Below, piece after piece: positions 18,283 through 26,693 of a DNA stretch of 64,000 bases. The stretch lies in the IMG/VR virus record IMGVR_UViG_3300026320_000001, positions 83,694-147,693 of that record, one strand, 5' to 3'. A program made the translations under genes and the position numbers. This DNA comes from a virus. The number at the start of each line of letters is the position of its first letter. Position 1 is the first letter of the stretch. Under the pieces are notes generated by a model, which saw only the letters and a list, made by a program, of their open reading frames with translations, was not told the origin of the DNA and ran no database searches.

Positions 18283-18490
18283 CACCAAGAACTTTCTTTT
18301 TATTATTATCCTGCTTTTTATTTATATGATTATGATTTTCATATTCGCAGGTTGGACAATATATATAATCTTTTTCATCTATAATCTCAACACCTTTAAC
18401 AAGAACAGAATTATTTTCAACTCTTAGTTGAAGAATTCCACCACATTCTGGACAACGCTTTTTCAAAGTTCTTTTAAGACGACCCAACAT
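18212..18490 (-). CDS. small zinc-ribbon protein
   Basis: 92 residues. Two knuckles, CPECGG at residues 14-19 and CPTCEYENH near 45-53, make one zinc ribbon. The remainder is a Lys/Asn-rich basic tail. I do not recognise a named family. The gene starts 1 base after the upstream ORF and its end overlaps the next gene, so it belongs to the tail operon. It may bind nucleic acid or be a minor structural or assembly protein. Confidence 0.6.
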   Translation of the reverse strand: MLGRLKRTLKKRCPECGGILQLRVENNSVLVKGVEIIDEKDYIYCPTCEYENHNHINKKQDNNKKKVLGDDIEYKKREPIKNSNGRNNKRSY

Positions 18491-18491
18491 A

Positions 18492-19031
18492 TTATTTTAC
18501 CGATTCTTTCATGATTGCTCCAACAGGAGTATTTTCTAATTCTTTGCTAAAATTTTTTATAATATTATTGATATTATCTAATCCTTCTTGTGAAAAATCG
18601 AATTCAGAAATTTTTTTAAGTAAAGGATTAATTTGCATCAAGAATGACTGAACAACATAAGCAATATTATCTTTTTTATTTTTTTCATATTCTAAAGCAT
18701 CTTTTAGTGCCATTTCAAATTGTGGATAATTATCAATATTTCTCTTGATTTTTTCCCAAAGACCACTAGCAATAAATAATTCTATATTGAATTCATTTTC
18801 AATATCAACATTGGTCATTAAATCTAAAACAGCTATAATATTTCCATATTGAGCAGAAATATAATTTCTTTCTTCATTTTCAAAATATATTTGCATAAAT
18901 GTATTGATTAATATTCTTTGTTTCTCAACATTCATATAACGTTCAACTTCTATTTTTTGACCATCAAATTCAACTGAATCTAATGATTTTTGTGATTCCT
19001 TTGATTTTATCCAAGCAATCTTCTTACTCAT
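18492..19031 (-). CDS. putative tail assembly chaperone-like protein
   Basis: 179 residues, largely helical (QRILINTFMQIYFENEERN, then LFIASGLWEKIKRNIDN and ALKDALEYEKNKKDN). It is encoded between the major tail protein and the tape measure, the region that normally holds tail assembly chaperones. I see no convincing slippery sequence joining it to the next frame, so the usual gpG/gpGT frameshift cannot be claimed. Assignment is by position and helical composition only. Confidence 0.45.
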   Translation of the reverse strand: MSKKIAWIKSKESQKSLDSVEFDGQKIEVERYMNVEKQRILINTFMQIYFENEERNYISAQYGNIIAVLDLMTNVDIENEFNIELFIASGLWEKIKRNIDNYPQFEMALKDALEYEKNKKDNIAYVVQSFLMQINPLLKKISEFDFSQEGLDNINNIIKNFSKELENTPVGAIMKESVK

Positions 19032-19211
19032 GTAATTCTCCTATTTTTTGCATTTTTTAATTATCATCTATTTTTTGTACTTTTTATGACTATATACAAT
19101 AGTCATAAAAATAAACAAAAATACTAAAGATAAAAAATCATAAAAGTTATTTCACAGGTCAAATTGACCCGTAAATTCATTGATGAAATGACTGTTTTAT
19201 CAATAGTATTA
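19032..19211. promoter_or_regulatory. intergenic region with hairpin and palindrome
   Basis: 180 bases without a gene inside the tail operon. It holds a perfect 13-bp inverted repeat (19081-19093 with 19099-19111, loop ATACA) and a 13-base palindrome GGTCAAATTGACC at 19157-19169. Neither has a terminator-type U-tract. They could be an mRNA processing hairpin and a protein-binding site. Confidence 0.5.
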
Positions 19212-19841
19212 TTATTTAATTAAAGACATAATCCAATCTGTTACTGGTTTGATGGTCATTACAAAATATAATGCTCCACCTCCATAAATTAATATTTTAG
19301 GTAGATTTTGTTTTATAAAAACTACCGAATCTATTTTTCCTTTGTTATCAACATCACTTATTTTTTGATTCATTTGAATAACATCATTTTTGATTGTGGT
19401 TATGTCACTACTATTATCTTCAACTTTATTTCCAACTTTTTCTGTAAAATTTTTTAGTTCACCGACAGTTTTATCAAATCTTTCAAGTATGTCAGAAAAC
19501 CTATTGATAGTTTCATCAAATCTTTCTGCAAAAAGACCAAACTTAGTAATTGTTGCATTCATATCAACATAACCATCTTCTAACTTTCTAATTTTACTTA
19601 TGTGTTCATTTAATTCAGCCCGATGAGAGCGTATTTGTTCCTGAATACTGGCTTGTCCATTTCCCCTTACCAATATTTTATCATGAATTTTGAAACCATT
19701 TTCAAGACGTTCAACATTTGGATTTATTGTATTAATTTTTTCTTCTATTGTTCTTAGTCTATTATGGTATTCATCGTTTAATTTTGAAAGTCTTTCGTAC
19801 TCATTAGACAATACAGCTAATCTTTCACTTTCCTCTCCCAC
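19212..19841 (-). CDS. coiled-coil protein with C-terminal membrane anchor
   Basis: 209 residues. Residues 1-165 are almost entirely predicted coiled coil (heptads such as RLSKLNDEYHNRLRTIEEK and DTTI/KND spacing). A single hydrophobic segment ILIYGGGALYFVMTI lies near 180-195, followed by a short tail. This architecture resembles XhlA-type lysis-associated proteins but is much longer. It could also be a virion protein that inserts in the host membrane. It has its own small intergenic regions on both sides within the tail operon. Function unknown. Confidence 0.6.
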   Translation of the reverse strand: MGEESERLAVLSNEYERLSKLNDEYHNRLRTIEEKINTINPNVERLENGFKIHDKILVRGNGQASIQEQIRSHRAELNEHISKIRKLEDGYVDMNATITKFGLFAERFDETINRFSDILERFDKTVGELKNFTEKVGNKVEDNSSDITTIKNDVIQMNQKISDVDNKGKIDSVVFIKQNLPKILIYGGGALYFVMTIKPVTDWIMSLIK

Positions 19842-19864
19842 ATAACACCTCTCTAAATAAAATT

Positions 19865-20062
19865 TTATATATCCAGTTCTATTGCATCACCAGATTTTTT
19901 ATTTTCAAAATTTCCAATTATTTTTTCACCATTACCATTATTATCAATAACAATATAGTTTTTACCAACAGCAATAATTTTATATAATTGTTTCATAAAT
20001 TTCTTTTTTTCTTTTTTTGATTCTTCTTTATATTCTTTTTCTTCCTTAAAATCATTGAACAT
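19865..20062 (-). CDS. hypothetical protein, 65 aa
   Basis: A small protein with a Lys/Glu-rich N-terminus (FKEEKEYKEESKKEKKKF) and a short beta-type C-terminal part (YKIIAVGKNYIVIDNNG) that could form an SH3-like barrel. I place the start at the ATG at 20062, which has GGAGG 5 bases upstream; the TTG further upstream would sit inside the ribosome binding site. It is encoded directly after the major tail protein. Confidence 0.55.
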   Translation of the reverse strand: MFNDFKEEKEYKEESKKEKKKFMKQLYKIIAVGKNYIVIDNNGNGEKIIGNFENKKSGDAIELDI

Positions 20063-20082
20063 AAACACCTCCAATTTAAATA

Positions 20083-20118
20083 ATAAGCGATATAAGAAAA
20101 AATTCCTATATCGCTTAT
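20083..20118. other. hairpin after the major tail protein gene
   Basis: A perfect 12-bp inverted repeat, 20083-20094 with 20107-20118, with a 12-base loop. It begins 9 bases after the major tail protein stop. On the minus strand it is followed by TATTTAAATT, a poor U-tract. It probably protects or partly terminates the abundant tail-protein mRNA. Confidence 0.6.
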
Positions 20119-20127
20119 ATCTAATTA

Positions 20128-21162
20128 TTAAGTTGTTGTTACTGTAACATTTGCATCTATCGAAGTTTTAGCTGTTATTGTTGCTGAAATCAAAGCTGAA
20201 CCACTAGAAATCCATGTTACTAGTCCACCATGAAGAGACACGGTTGCATCACCCGTAGAACTAGAACCAAATGTCAAATCAGCTAATGGTGCTAAGAAGG
20301 CGGCCCCACTTGATGGAACTGCCCATACAACCAATTGTTTTGTTCCTGAAGCAAGAGTAAAATCACCACCTTGAATTCCAAGAGCAACGACGGAATCATA
20401 CCAATTTGCATTATCTAATATTTCTATTAATTTTGCAAGAACTGGTGTATTCAAGCATGAAGCTGTTGTCAAATCAGTATTTGCTAAAGCACGAATTTTC
20501 AATGGAGTTGTAGAAACACCATCCGATGTCATTGACAAAGAAAATGCACCAGTCAAAGTAGCTGTTGGAACAATAATTTGAACAACACCAATTCTACTAG
20601 TTGTTTCTTGTGAACTAATTAAAAGAGTTTCCATTTCAACTCTAACAATTGATGGTAGAACATCTGCTTCGATTGTTAATGAACGAGCCGCAGAATTTAA
20701 ATGATAATATCTTACACAAACAACATCACCACTTGTACCTGTACTAGATGCAAAAGTTGAACCTGAGAATGTAACTTTATCAACTGTTCCGTCAATTTGA
20801 GTTACCCAACCGTAGATTGTTGTTCCTGTTACGGACAATGGAGTTCCTGTAACTGTTCCGCTTCCAGATGCTCCTAAAGTAATTGTTTCTTCTGTATAAA
20901 CATTATCTCCAGTTACAATTGATTTTCCAACCGCAGTTGCAAGAAAATCTAAATTAAATTGTGTATCATTAACAGTTAAATTTAAATCACTTGTATGATA
21001 ATAAATTGCTTGTAGTTGACTACCGCGTCCACCTCTAATGTCAGTATTTCCAAGTGTCATTTCAAGACTTGAATCTACTAATGTTTTTCCAATAGCAATT
21101 AAACTATCGTTTGAAACATCATAAAGTCTAACATCGGCAACCGAAACCATAAATTTTTTCAT
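20128..21162 (-). CDS. major tail protein
   Basis: 344 residues. The N-terminal domain contains SLEMTLGNTDIRGGRGSQL and LNLTVNDTQFNLDFLA, a pattern of tube proteins from phages of Gram-positive bacteria. The C-terminal 90 residues (FLAPLADLTFGSSSTGDATV and beyond) look like an added Ig-like decoration domain. Excellent AGGAGGTAATTC ribosome binding site and a strong hairpin after the stop fit a highly expressed structural gene. It should polymerise as hexameric rings around the tape measure. Confidence 0.82.
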   Translation of the reverse strand: MKKFMVSVADVRLYDVSNDSLIAIGKTLVDSSLEMTLGNTDIRGGRGSQLQAIYYHTSDLNLTVNDTQFNLDFLATAVGKSIVTGDNVYTEETITLGASGSGTVTGTPLSVTGTTIYGWVTQIDGTVDKVTFSGSTFASSTGTSGDVVCVRYYHLNSAARSLTIEADVLPSIVRVEMETLLISSQETTSRIGVVQIIVPTATLTGAFSLSMTSDGVSTTPLKIRALANTDLTTASCLNTPVLAKLIEILDNANWYDSVVALGIQGGDFTLASGTKQLVVWAVPSSGAAFLAPLADLTFGSSSTGDATVSLHGGLVTWISSGSALISATITAKTSIDANVTVTTT

Positions 21163-21177
21163 GAATTACCTCCTATA

Positions 21178-21921
21178 TTATTTTTTACCACTTAATTTTT
21201 TTTCAACTGAATCTGTGGCAATAAGATTTTCGTTTCTATCTGATTCTAAATCAGACATCCAATGTTTTATAAAACTTTTATCTTTAAATTCCACAAGTCC
21301 ACTTAATGAGGCAGATAAATATATTTGATAATGAAGTTTTACGTCAACTCTTTGTAATGTTTTTACAAATTTTCTTATTGTCATATTAAAAATATCATCC
21401 ATATTCATAGATGTAGAAATTAATATGCATATTATTTGGTCTTCAAGAGAACCCATTCTTGTATTAGAAGATTTGTTTTTAAAATTTCTTGCTTCCTTTA
21501 ATTTATCTCGAATTTCTTTTTGAATTGTTTCATCTTCCAATTCTATTGAATTTTGTTCACATATAATTTTTCTTATGTTTTCAAAATCATTTCCATTAAT
21601 AATTTTATCATCAATTTTTATTATTGGTTTTTTTTTATTATCAAAACCAAATGATATGTTTTCATTATCAATTTTTGTAGACAATGATAATATTATGTTT
21701 AATTTTTCTAATAAATTATTTTGTTTATTAGATATGGAAAAAAGATATTCGAGATAATTCATAGTAATTATATTAACATCTGGAATGCTATTTTTATCAA
21801 TTGTTAAACAATCAATATAATAATTAAATAATATGTAATCTGACATTAACACTGGATAAAGTAAAATTCCATTTATTGGAACTGGCTTATCAAAGATATA
21901 AAAAAAATCTCTTGAATTCAT
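21178..21921 (-). CDS. phage tail protein of unknown role (chaperone-like)
   Basis: 247 residues. The N-terminus (FDKPVPINGILLYPVLMSDY) and the C-terminal part (MDDIFNMTIRKFVKTLQRVD, then HWMSD) resemble a conserved but uncharacterised family beside tail-tube genes in Bacillota phages, possibly related to Gp15-like tail assembly chaperones. It is helical and Lys/Asn-rich in the middle. It overlaps the upstream gene by 1 base and ends 15 bases before the major tail protein start. The chaperone suggestion is inference from position. Confidence 0.5.
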   Translation of the reverse strand: MNSRDFFYIFDKPVPINGILLYPVLMSDYILFNYYIDCLTIDKNSIPDVNIITMNYLEYLFSISNKQNNLLEKLNIILSLSTKIDNENISFGFDNKKKPIIKIDDKIINGNDFENIRKIICEQNSIELEDETIQKEIRDKLKEARNFKNKSSNTRMGSLEDQIICILISTSMNMDDIFNMTIRKFVKTLQRVDVKLHYQIYLSASLSGLVEFKDKSFIKHWMSDLESDRNENLIATDSVEKKLSGKK

Positions 21922-22460
21922 TATCCCACCTTTGCAGACATGACTATTCTTTTTCCTTTGAATGGAATTTGACCAGAAGGATATTCTCTATTTTCTTTAT
22001 TTCCCATTACATCAAAAAATAAATTTCCCAATGCTCCAATACCATTCCAACCATTAAATTTTTCTATTATGATTTGACAAATAGTATCAGTTCTTGTTGT
22101 ATAATTACTCAATGTATTGACTCTATAATGTGCATATACGTCAAAATTCATTGATATTGTTCCAACAGTTCTATTTTCAGGAAATATAGAATAAGGCCAA
22201 ATTCTTATAACACAAGCTTCATGTACCCATGCATTGATTTGTCCTTCATCAGAAAATACTCTAAATAGAGTTTCATCCTTTTGACCCCCATATATCAATG
22301 ATTGTTTTTGACTCAAAGTTAAATTTGGTTTTTTCCATGCATCTGCATCACTATAGAACATCAATTTCCAAGTCATCTCATCAGTTTCTAACAAATATTT
22401 TATACAATTATATGAATAATTTGGAAGATTTGAATATTTATTATAGGCAAATGAATCCAT
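21921..22460 (-). CDS. putative head-tail connector / tail terminator protein
   Basis: 179 residues of mixed alpha/beta composition (RIWPYSIFPENRTVGTISMN, then QIIIEKFNGWNGIGALG). It is encoded between connector genes and the tail tube, where tail terminator or neck proteins are normally found. The hydrophobic beta segment with FDVYAHYRV is compatible with a tail-terminator fold. It is unrecognised by sequence; the role is positional inference. It is coupled by a 1-base overlap to the next gene. Confidence 0.5.
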   Translation of the reverse strand: MDSFAYNKYSNLPNYSYNCIKYLLETDEMTWKLMFYSDADAWKKPNLTLSQKQSLIYGGQKDETLFRVFSDEGQINAWVHEACVIRIWPYSIFPENRTVGTISMNFDVYAHYRVNTLSNYTTRTDTICQIIIEKFNGWNGIGALGNLFFDVMGNKENREYPSGQIPFKGKRIVMSAKVG

Positions 22461-22489
22461 ATTATAAAACTCCTTTAAATTCTAACATA

Positions 22490-23776
22490 TTACCAAGCAC
22501 CACGAAGCCAGTATTCAACAATCTCAGTATGAATACCAGATTCTATTTTTATTTTTAATGATGAATTCAAATATCTAGAAATATTTGTAATTGAAAAATG
22601 ATTTCCATCTATAACATTATAGCTAAATTTAGATATTGGTACAGTGTTCGATATATCAACAGTAATAGTAAATGTATCAGATTGTACAACATCATTCAAC
22701 CATAAATAAACAGAATATATTTCTACAGAACCTTCTAAAATAGAATTTGTTGAAGGGTCAAGAATTATTTCATAATTATTTGATGGTGATGATATAACTG
22801 AAATTAAACATTCATCATAAACAGAAGAATTTCCATCAATTTCACATTTAATTGTTGCCATACCCGGAGAAATAGTTGTTACCAATCCAGATGAATCAAC
22901 TCTTGCAACCAATAAATTATCGCTTGACCATGCTACAGATTTATCAAAAATAATTCCATTTATTTTAACTTCAGCAGATAAAGAAAATGTTTGACCATTT
23001 TCTATACTTATAGAATTTTTATTTATTTTTATTGTATAAATATCTTCAAATGCATCAGCCACACCATTTACAAAATCATCCGTTGTTGGATTACTTTGTC
23101 CAACAGTCATTGTTAATTTTAATAATCCTGTACTTGAATTATCACTTGTTTTTAAATTATTGTAATTATCTATACCCCCACCCATTATTTTATATCCAAC
23201 CCAATTATCAGTATTTCCAAATAGAAATCTTTGACTTGGCTGAATTTTATTCGTAGTTTCATTGAATTGTGTTACCACTTCTATAAAACCAGATGGTAAA
23301 ACTAGAGAAGAACCAGCGGTACTATAATCTCTATTTTGTTTAATATCGTAATTAATTGAACAAGGTGATGTTAGTATTGCTCCAGTTTCAGGGTCAATCC
23401 ATTTCAAAACATTATTACATCTTTTGACAACGGATGAAGCGGCAAGATTTTTAATTCCTTCACTATTAATAACTATCCAATAATTATCATCAAAAAGGTA
23501 CATATATCCAACATTGGAAACATGGTCTAAATTTTGAAATAATATTATTTTATAATCATCTCCTAGATGTTGTCCTGTTCTAGTATTAATAGCATGATTC
23601 ACTCTTACATCTATATCTACAAAGTTTTTTGACATTGTAGGAAATTCTTCTTTAATAGTGTACCAATCAGTAGATGTTTTAAATTCCATATCTAAATTTT
23701 TTTGAAAATCATTTGAAAAAGAATTTTTAGGGGATTTTTGAATTGGCATGGATGCGTTTAAAAAATCATAAGGCAT
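22490..23776 (-). CDS. head-tail region protein with Ig-like (BIG2) domain
   Basis: About 428 residues. I chose the ATG at 23776, which has GTGGGGT 7 bases upstream and avoids overlap with the preceding gene. The N-terminal ~230 residues look like a connector or adaptor protein (WYTIKEEFPTMSKNFVDI, then TGQHLGDDYKIILFQ, and a CNNVLKW segment). The next ~90 residues match a bacterial Ig-like BIG2 domain (SIENGQTFSLSAEV, WSSDNLLVARVDSSGLVT, PGMATIKCEIDG). A final beta domain follows. The Ig domain may decorate the neck and bind cell surfaces weakly. Confidence 0.6.
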   Translation of the reverse strand: MPYDFLNASMPIQKSPKNSFSNDFQKNLDMEFKTSTDWYTIKEEFPTMSKNFVDIDVRVNHAINTRTGQHLGDDYKIILFQNLDHVSNVGYMYLFDDNYWIVINSEGIKNLAASSVVKRCNNVLKWIDPETGAILTSPCSINYDIKQNRDYSTAGSSLVLPSGFIEVVTQFNETTNKIQPSQRFLFGNTDNWVGYKIMGGGIDNYNNLKTSDNSSTGLLKLTMTVGQSNPTTDDFVNGVADAFEDIYTIKINKNSISIENGQTFSLSAEVKINGIIFDKSVAWSSDNLLVARVDSSGLVTTISPGMATIKCEIDGNSSVYDECLISVISSPSNNYEIILDPSTNSILEGSVEIYSVYLWLNDVVQSDTFTITVDISNTVPISKFSYNVIDGNHFSITNISRYLNSSLKIKIESGIHTEIVEYWLRGAW

Positions 23777-23778
23777 AA

Positions 23779-24243
23779 TTACCCCACAAAATTTCCGGCA
23801 AACCATGATGCCCAATCAAGATTTTTAAATCCATAGTCCACCATTGCCTGAGAACAATCTTCATTTAATTTATCATATGAAGATTTTTTTGCATTTAAAT
23901 TATTTGCTTCTGCAAATGTTTTAAAATCATCATCTTGAACATGAAGTCTCATTTGTAAAATGTCATTAACTTCTTTGCCAAGCCATTCTTTTACCATGAA
24001 TTTTGATAATATTATTTTATTTATTTCTGTCATGATGAAATTAAATTCTTTTGAAGAATCATTTCTATCTGATAAATTTTGTGTACAAGGGTCAAATCCT
24101 CTTGTTGCTAAAATTAAAAATCCTGTAAGATATGTTTCAAAATTTGAAATACCAGTTGTTGGTGTATTATATAAATCAATTAATCTATAGTCTGATAATT
24201 GTTGCATAAAGAGGTCAAAGATTTCTGAAAACGAAGTTCCCAT
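23779..24243 (-). CDS. putative head-tail adaptor protein
   Basis: 154 residues, mostly helical (SEIFDLFMQQLSDYRLIDLY, then FNFIMTEINKIILSKFM and VNDILQMRLHVQDDDF). Position two genes after the major capsid protein and a helical composition agree with HK97 gp6-like or SPP1 gp15-like adaptors that bind beneath the portal. There is no diagnostic motif. A strong AAGGAGG precedes the ATG. Confidence 0.5.
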   Translation of the reverse strand: MGTSFSEIFDLFMQQLSDYRLIDLYNTPTTGISNFETYLTGFLILATRGFDPCTQNLSDRNDSSKEFNFIMTEINKIILSKFMVKEWLGKEVNDILQMRLHVQDDDFKTFAEANNLNAKKSSYDKLNEDCSQAMVDYGFKNLDWASWFAGNFVG

Positions 24244-24278
24244 ATTTCCTCCTTATTATATTAAAAATACAATTCCCG

Positions 24279-24875
24279 TTATGTAACAGGAATTGCATCT
24301 AATGCTTTAGCTTCTTCAGCTAATTTTGATAAATCTGTTCCACTTATTTTTGAAATTTGTGAAATGATATTTAAATCTAATTCATTTACTTTCATTTCTT
24401 GCACAAGCATCGAATCTATATTTTCTCTTTGTGCTGGAGTTGCGCTTTGATAAAGTTTTACAGCCAATTTGGAATCACAATTAAGAATTTTTTCAATCAT
24501 TGATTTAGAAAGAATATTTGCATACATGTCATTAAGTCCATGTTTTCTGATAATTTTTTCATTTAATATATAAAAATATCCTTTTTCCATGAAACTTCTA
24601 TAATTTTCCATAACACTAGCTAAATCATTATATAGAATTCTTTTTACTTCACCAAAATCATTAAAAGAAAAACGCTTTCCTTTTCCTGATGGTTCTGTAC
24701 TAAGATTTAATTTTCCGGGATATAAACTCATTACTTCAATATATGAATCTAAACGAAACTCTAAATCTTCTTCTTGATTTCTCAATTTTTCATTTTCCAA
24801 TTCAATTCTTGCTAATTTTTCGACCAAAGTTTCTTCAACTTTAGTTGTTGGTTGTACTTTTTTTTCTGTAGCCAT
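24279..24875 (-). CDS. hypothetical capsid-proximal protein
   Basis: 198 residues. A short N-terminal coiled coil (residues 12-50, KLARIELENEKLRNQEEDL) is followed by a helical domain and a C-terminal segment rich in leucine and isoleucine. It lies directly after the capsid gene and its hairpin. It could be a head completion or cement protein; I do not recognise it. Confidence 0.5.
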   Translation of the reverse strand: MATEKKVQPTTKVEETLVEKLARIELENEKLRNQEEDLEFRLDSYIEVMSLYPGKLNLSTEPSGKGKRFSFNDFGEVKRILYNDLASVMENYRSFMEKGYFYILNEKIIRKHGLNDMYANILSKSMIEKILNCDSKLAVKLYQSATPAQRENIDSMLVQEMKVNELDLNIISQISKISGTDLSKLAEEAKALDAIPVT

Positions 24876-24908
24876 TTCTCCTCTTTATATTTATAATTTG
24901 AATTTTTT

Positions 24909-24950
24909 ATTTAGGGAATGTTCTATAATTAAATAAAACATTCCCTAAAT
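24909..24950. terminator. hairpin after the major capsid gene
   Basis: A perfect 14-bp inverted repeat (24909-24922 with 24937-24950) with a 14-base loop, 33 bases after the capsid stop. On the minus strand the stem is followed by AAAAAATTC rather than T, so termination would be weak. It may set a transcript 3' end for the abundant capsid mRNA. Confidence 0.55.
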
Positions 24951-24983
24951 TTTATATTATTATTTTTATAGAAATAATAAAAA

Positions 24984-26111
24984 CTATGGTAATGTCATAA
25001 CACCGGCAATTGCATTTGTCGCAATACCAGATGCCCAACTCTTCATAAGAGTTGCATTTTGGTTAAGATTTGCATTAGCAAAATTATTATCAACATTTGC
25101 CAATGTTGTTCCTTCGATAACTAATTTTACAAGTTTATTCGCTGATGGAGAAATCACATACAAGCGAGTATCATCTAAAACTAGGCTAAAAGGTGTTGTC
25201 CAATCAGCTACTTGTGGTAATGCCATTACATCATATGTTCCCATAGTGTTAATATAACCAATACGAACATAATCTGATTCCAAAGTATATCTGTAATTTG
25301 CATCTGCCGGTAAAACACTCAATAGAGCGACTGGAGTTCCAACAATAATGGCTTTATTTCCACCATTCCATGCAGAAACCTTTTGAGCCAAAGTGATTAA
25401 ATCAGATTGACTATATCCAGCGTACTTCAATTTTGCATTGCCTGAAGATGTAAGATTTGTCATAGCAGTATTGAACGTAGTATAAACATCTCTTGTCATT
25501 TCTGATTCAAGTGAACGAATAACTTTTGTTACAAAATCTCCCAATGATTCTTTTCCGGCCAAAACCTTGTAAAGAGAAACTTGTGTTGATAATTCACGCA
25601 TTACAGGAACAAGTGTAACTTGTCCTTCAAATTGCTTATGAATTTCTCCGGTTCTCATGCCTTTACCAGCTTTTGAAACCACAAATAAATCACGAGGTTT
25701 AATATCGAATGAAGCAGAATCTCCCCAATCAAGTGCTTTTACATCAGTATAAATACCAATACTATCAATTAATGTATCTGGAAGAACCATATCAACAAGA
25801 GCGTTGATAACAGCAAAAGTAGCCCATTTAACCATAGGGTTACTAATCCATTGTTCTAAAGGAAGTTGTTCAAAATGAGCAACACCTGCATGGCGTAAAA
25901 TTTCACGCTTCAAGCTTGCATTCATTTGAGTTTCTTTTTCATCAAACGTAATTGTTGTTCCATCTGGACGATTACGTTGAAAATCATATTGTTTTCCATT
26001 GTTCTTGTTTTGCATTGAACGATAATGGTTGTAATAGTCCAAAAATGATTTATATGGACTTAAAAATGTTTCGCCTCCGGCGAATTGTATAACTTTATTA
26101 GTAATTTTCAT
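24984..26111 (-). CDS. major capsid protein (HK97-fold type)
   Basis: 375 residues. N-arm-like start, then SFDIKPRDLFVVSKAGKG, EIHKQFEGQVTLVPVMREL (P-domain-like) and AIIVGTPVALLSVLPAD, YINTMGTYDVMALPQVADW (A-domain-like) are typical of coat proteins in large AT-rich siphophages. It is encoded after a protease-scaffold gene and a decoration gene, the conserved head-assembly order. There is a hairpin after the stop. No frameshift or intron is seen in it. Confidence 0.85.
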   Translation of the reverse strand: MKITNKVIQFAGGETFLSPYKSFLDYYNHYRSMQNKNNGKQYDFQRNRPDGTTITFDEKETQMNASLKREILRHAGVAHFEQLPLEQWISNPMVKWATFAVINALVDMVLPDTLIDSIGIYTDVKALDWGDSASFDIKPRDLFVVSKAGKGMRTGEIHKQFEGQVTLVPVMRELSTQVSLYKVLAGKESLGDFVTKVIRSLESEMTRDVYTTFNTAMTNLTSSGNAKLKYAGYSQSDLITLAQKVSAWNGGNKAIIVGTPVALLSVLPADANYRYTLESDYVRIGYINTMGTYDVMALPQVADWTTPFSLVLDDTRLYVISPSANKLVKLVIEGTTLANVDNNFANANLNQNATLMKSWASGIATNAIAGVMTLP

Positions 26112-26140
26112 TATATTTTTATCCTCCTATATCTATAGTA

Positions 26141-26680
26141 TTACGCAACAGCCACAACTTCAAACAAGTAGGCAGTAACACGTTGTGTATCAATTCCGCC
26201 TGTACCAATAGAAATATAGTCAGTTGAAATTAATTTTAAAGTTAAACCTGAAACAGCACTAGCCGCCCAAGTTAATTTTTGAGCCGCATTTGTTGCAACA
26301 ACAAATCCGTTTGATGATTTTGTTCCAGCAACAGCATCGGCACTCATCAAAATTAAGTCACCCATTACTGGTTGAAACACTGAAAAAATATCCCCAATTT
26401 CATTTCTGAAATTTCTTGGGTCAGGGTCTAATCCCTTATATTTTGAACTTCCAGAAACAGTTACAACAACTTCTGGTTCATAAGCCATCCATAGATTAAC
26501 TAAATCACTAGTAGTAGGTGCAGTAATAACCCAAACTTCACCTTCACCAGTTGTAGTAGATTTTGTTAGAAGATTTCCAACACTACCATTTTCATAAGCA
26601 CTAGCACTTACAGCGGCACGATTATATGAATCAATGTTTAAAGCCGCAACTTTTGTTTGTACGATTACTCCGTATGCCAT
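26141..26680 (-). CDS. putative capsid decoration protein
   Basis: 179 residues, beta-rich and Ala/Ser/Thr-rich (AYGVIVQTKVAALNIDSYN; then EVWVITAPTTSDLVNLWMAYEPEV and DPRNFRNEIGDIFSVFQPV). The gene sits between protease-scaffold and capsid genes, a standard place for a head decoration or stabilisation protein. The ending TQRVTAYLFEVVAVA is similar to other virion surface proteins. The family is not named with certainty. Confidence 0.6.
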   Translation of the reverse strand: MAYGVIVQTKVAALNIDSYNRAAVSASAYENGSVGNLLTKSTTTGEGEVWVITAPTTSDLVNLWMAYEPEVVVTVSGSSKYKGLDPDPRNFRNEIGDIFSVFQPVMGDLILMSADAVAGTKSSNGFVVATNAAQKLTWAASAVSGLTLKLISTDYISIGTGGIDTQRVTAYLFEVVAVA

Positions 26681-26693
26681 AATTTATCTCCTT

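Noticed and set aside
18212-18490. Programmed frameshift linking tail chaperone ORFs
   Set aside because: No convincing slippery heptamer in the overlap; the zinc-ribbon gene has its own start.
19081-19111. Rho-independent terminator within the tail operon
   Set aside because: Perfect 13-bp stem but no U-tract on either strand; kept only as a hairpin.
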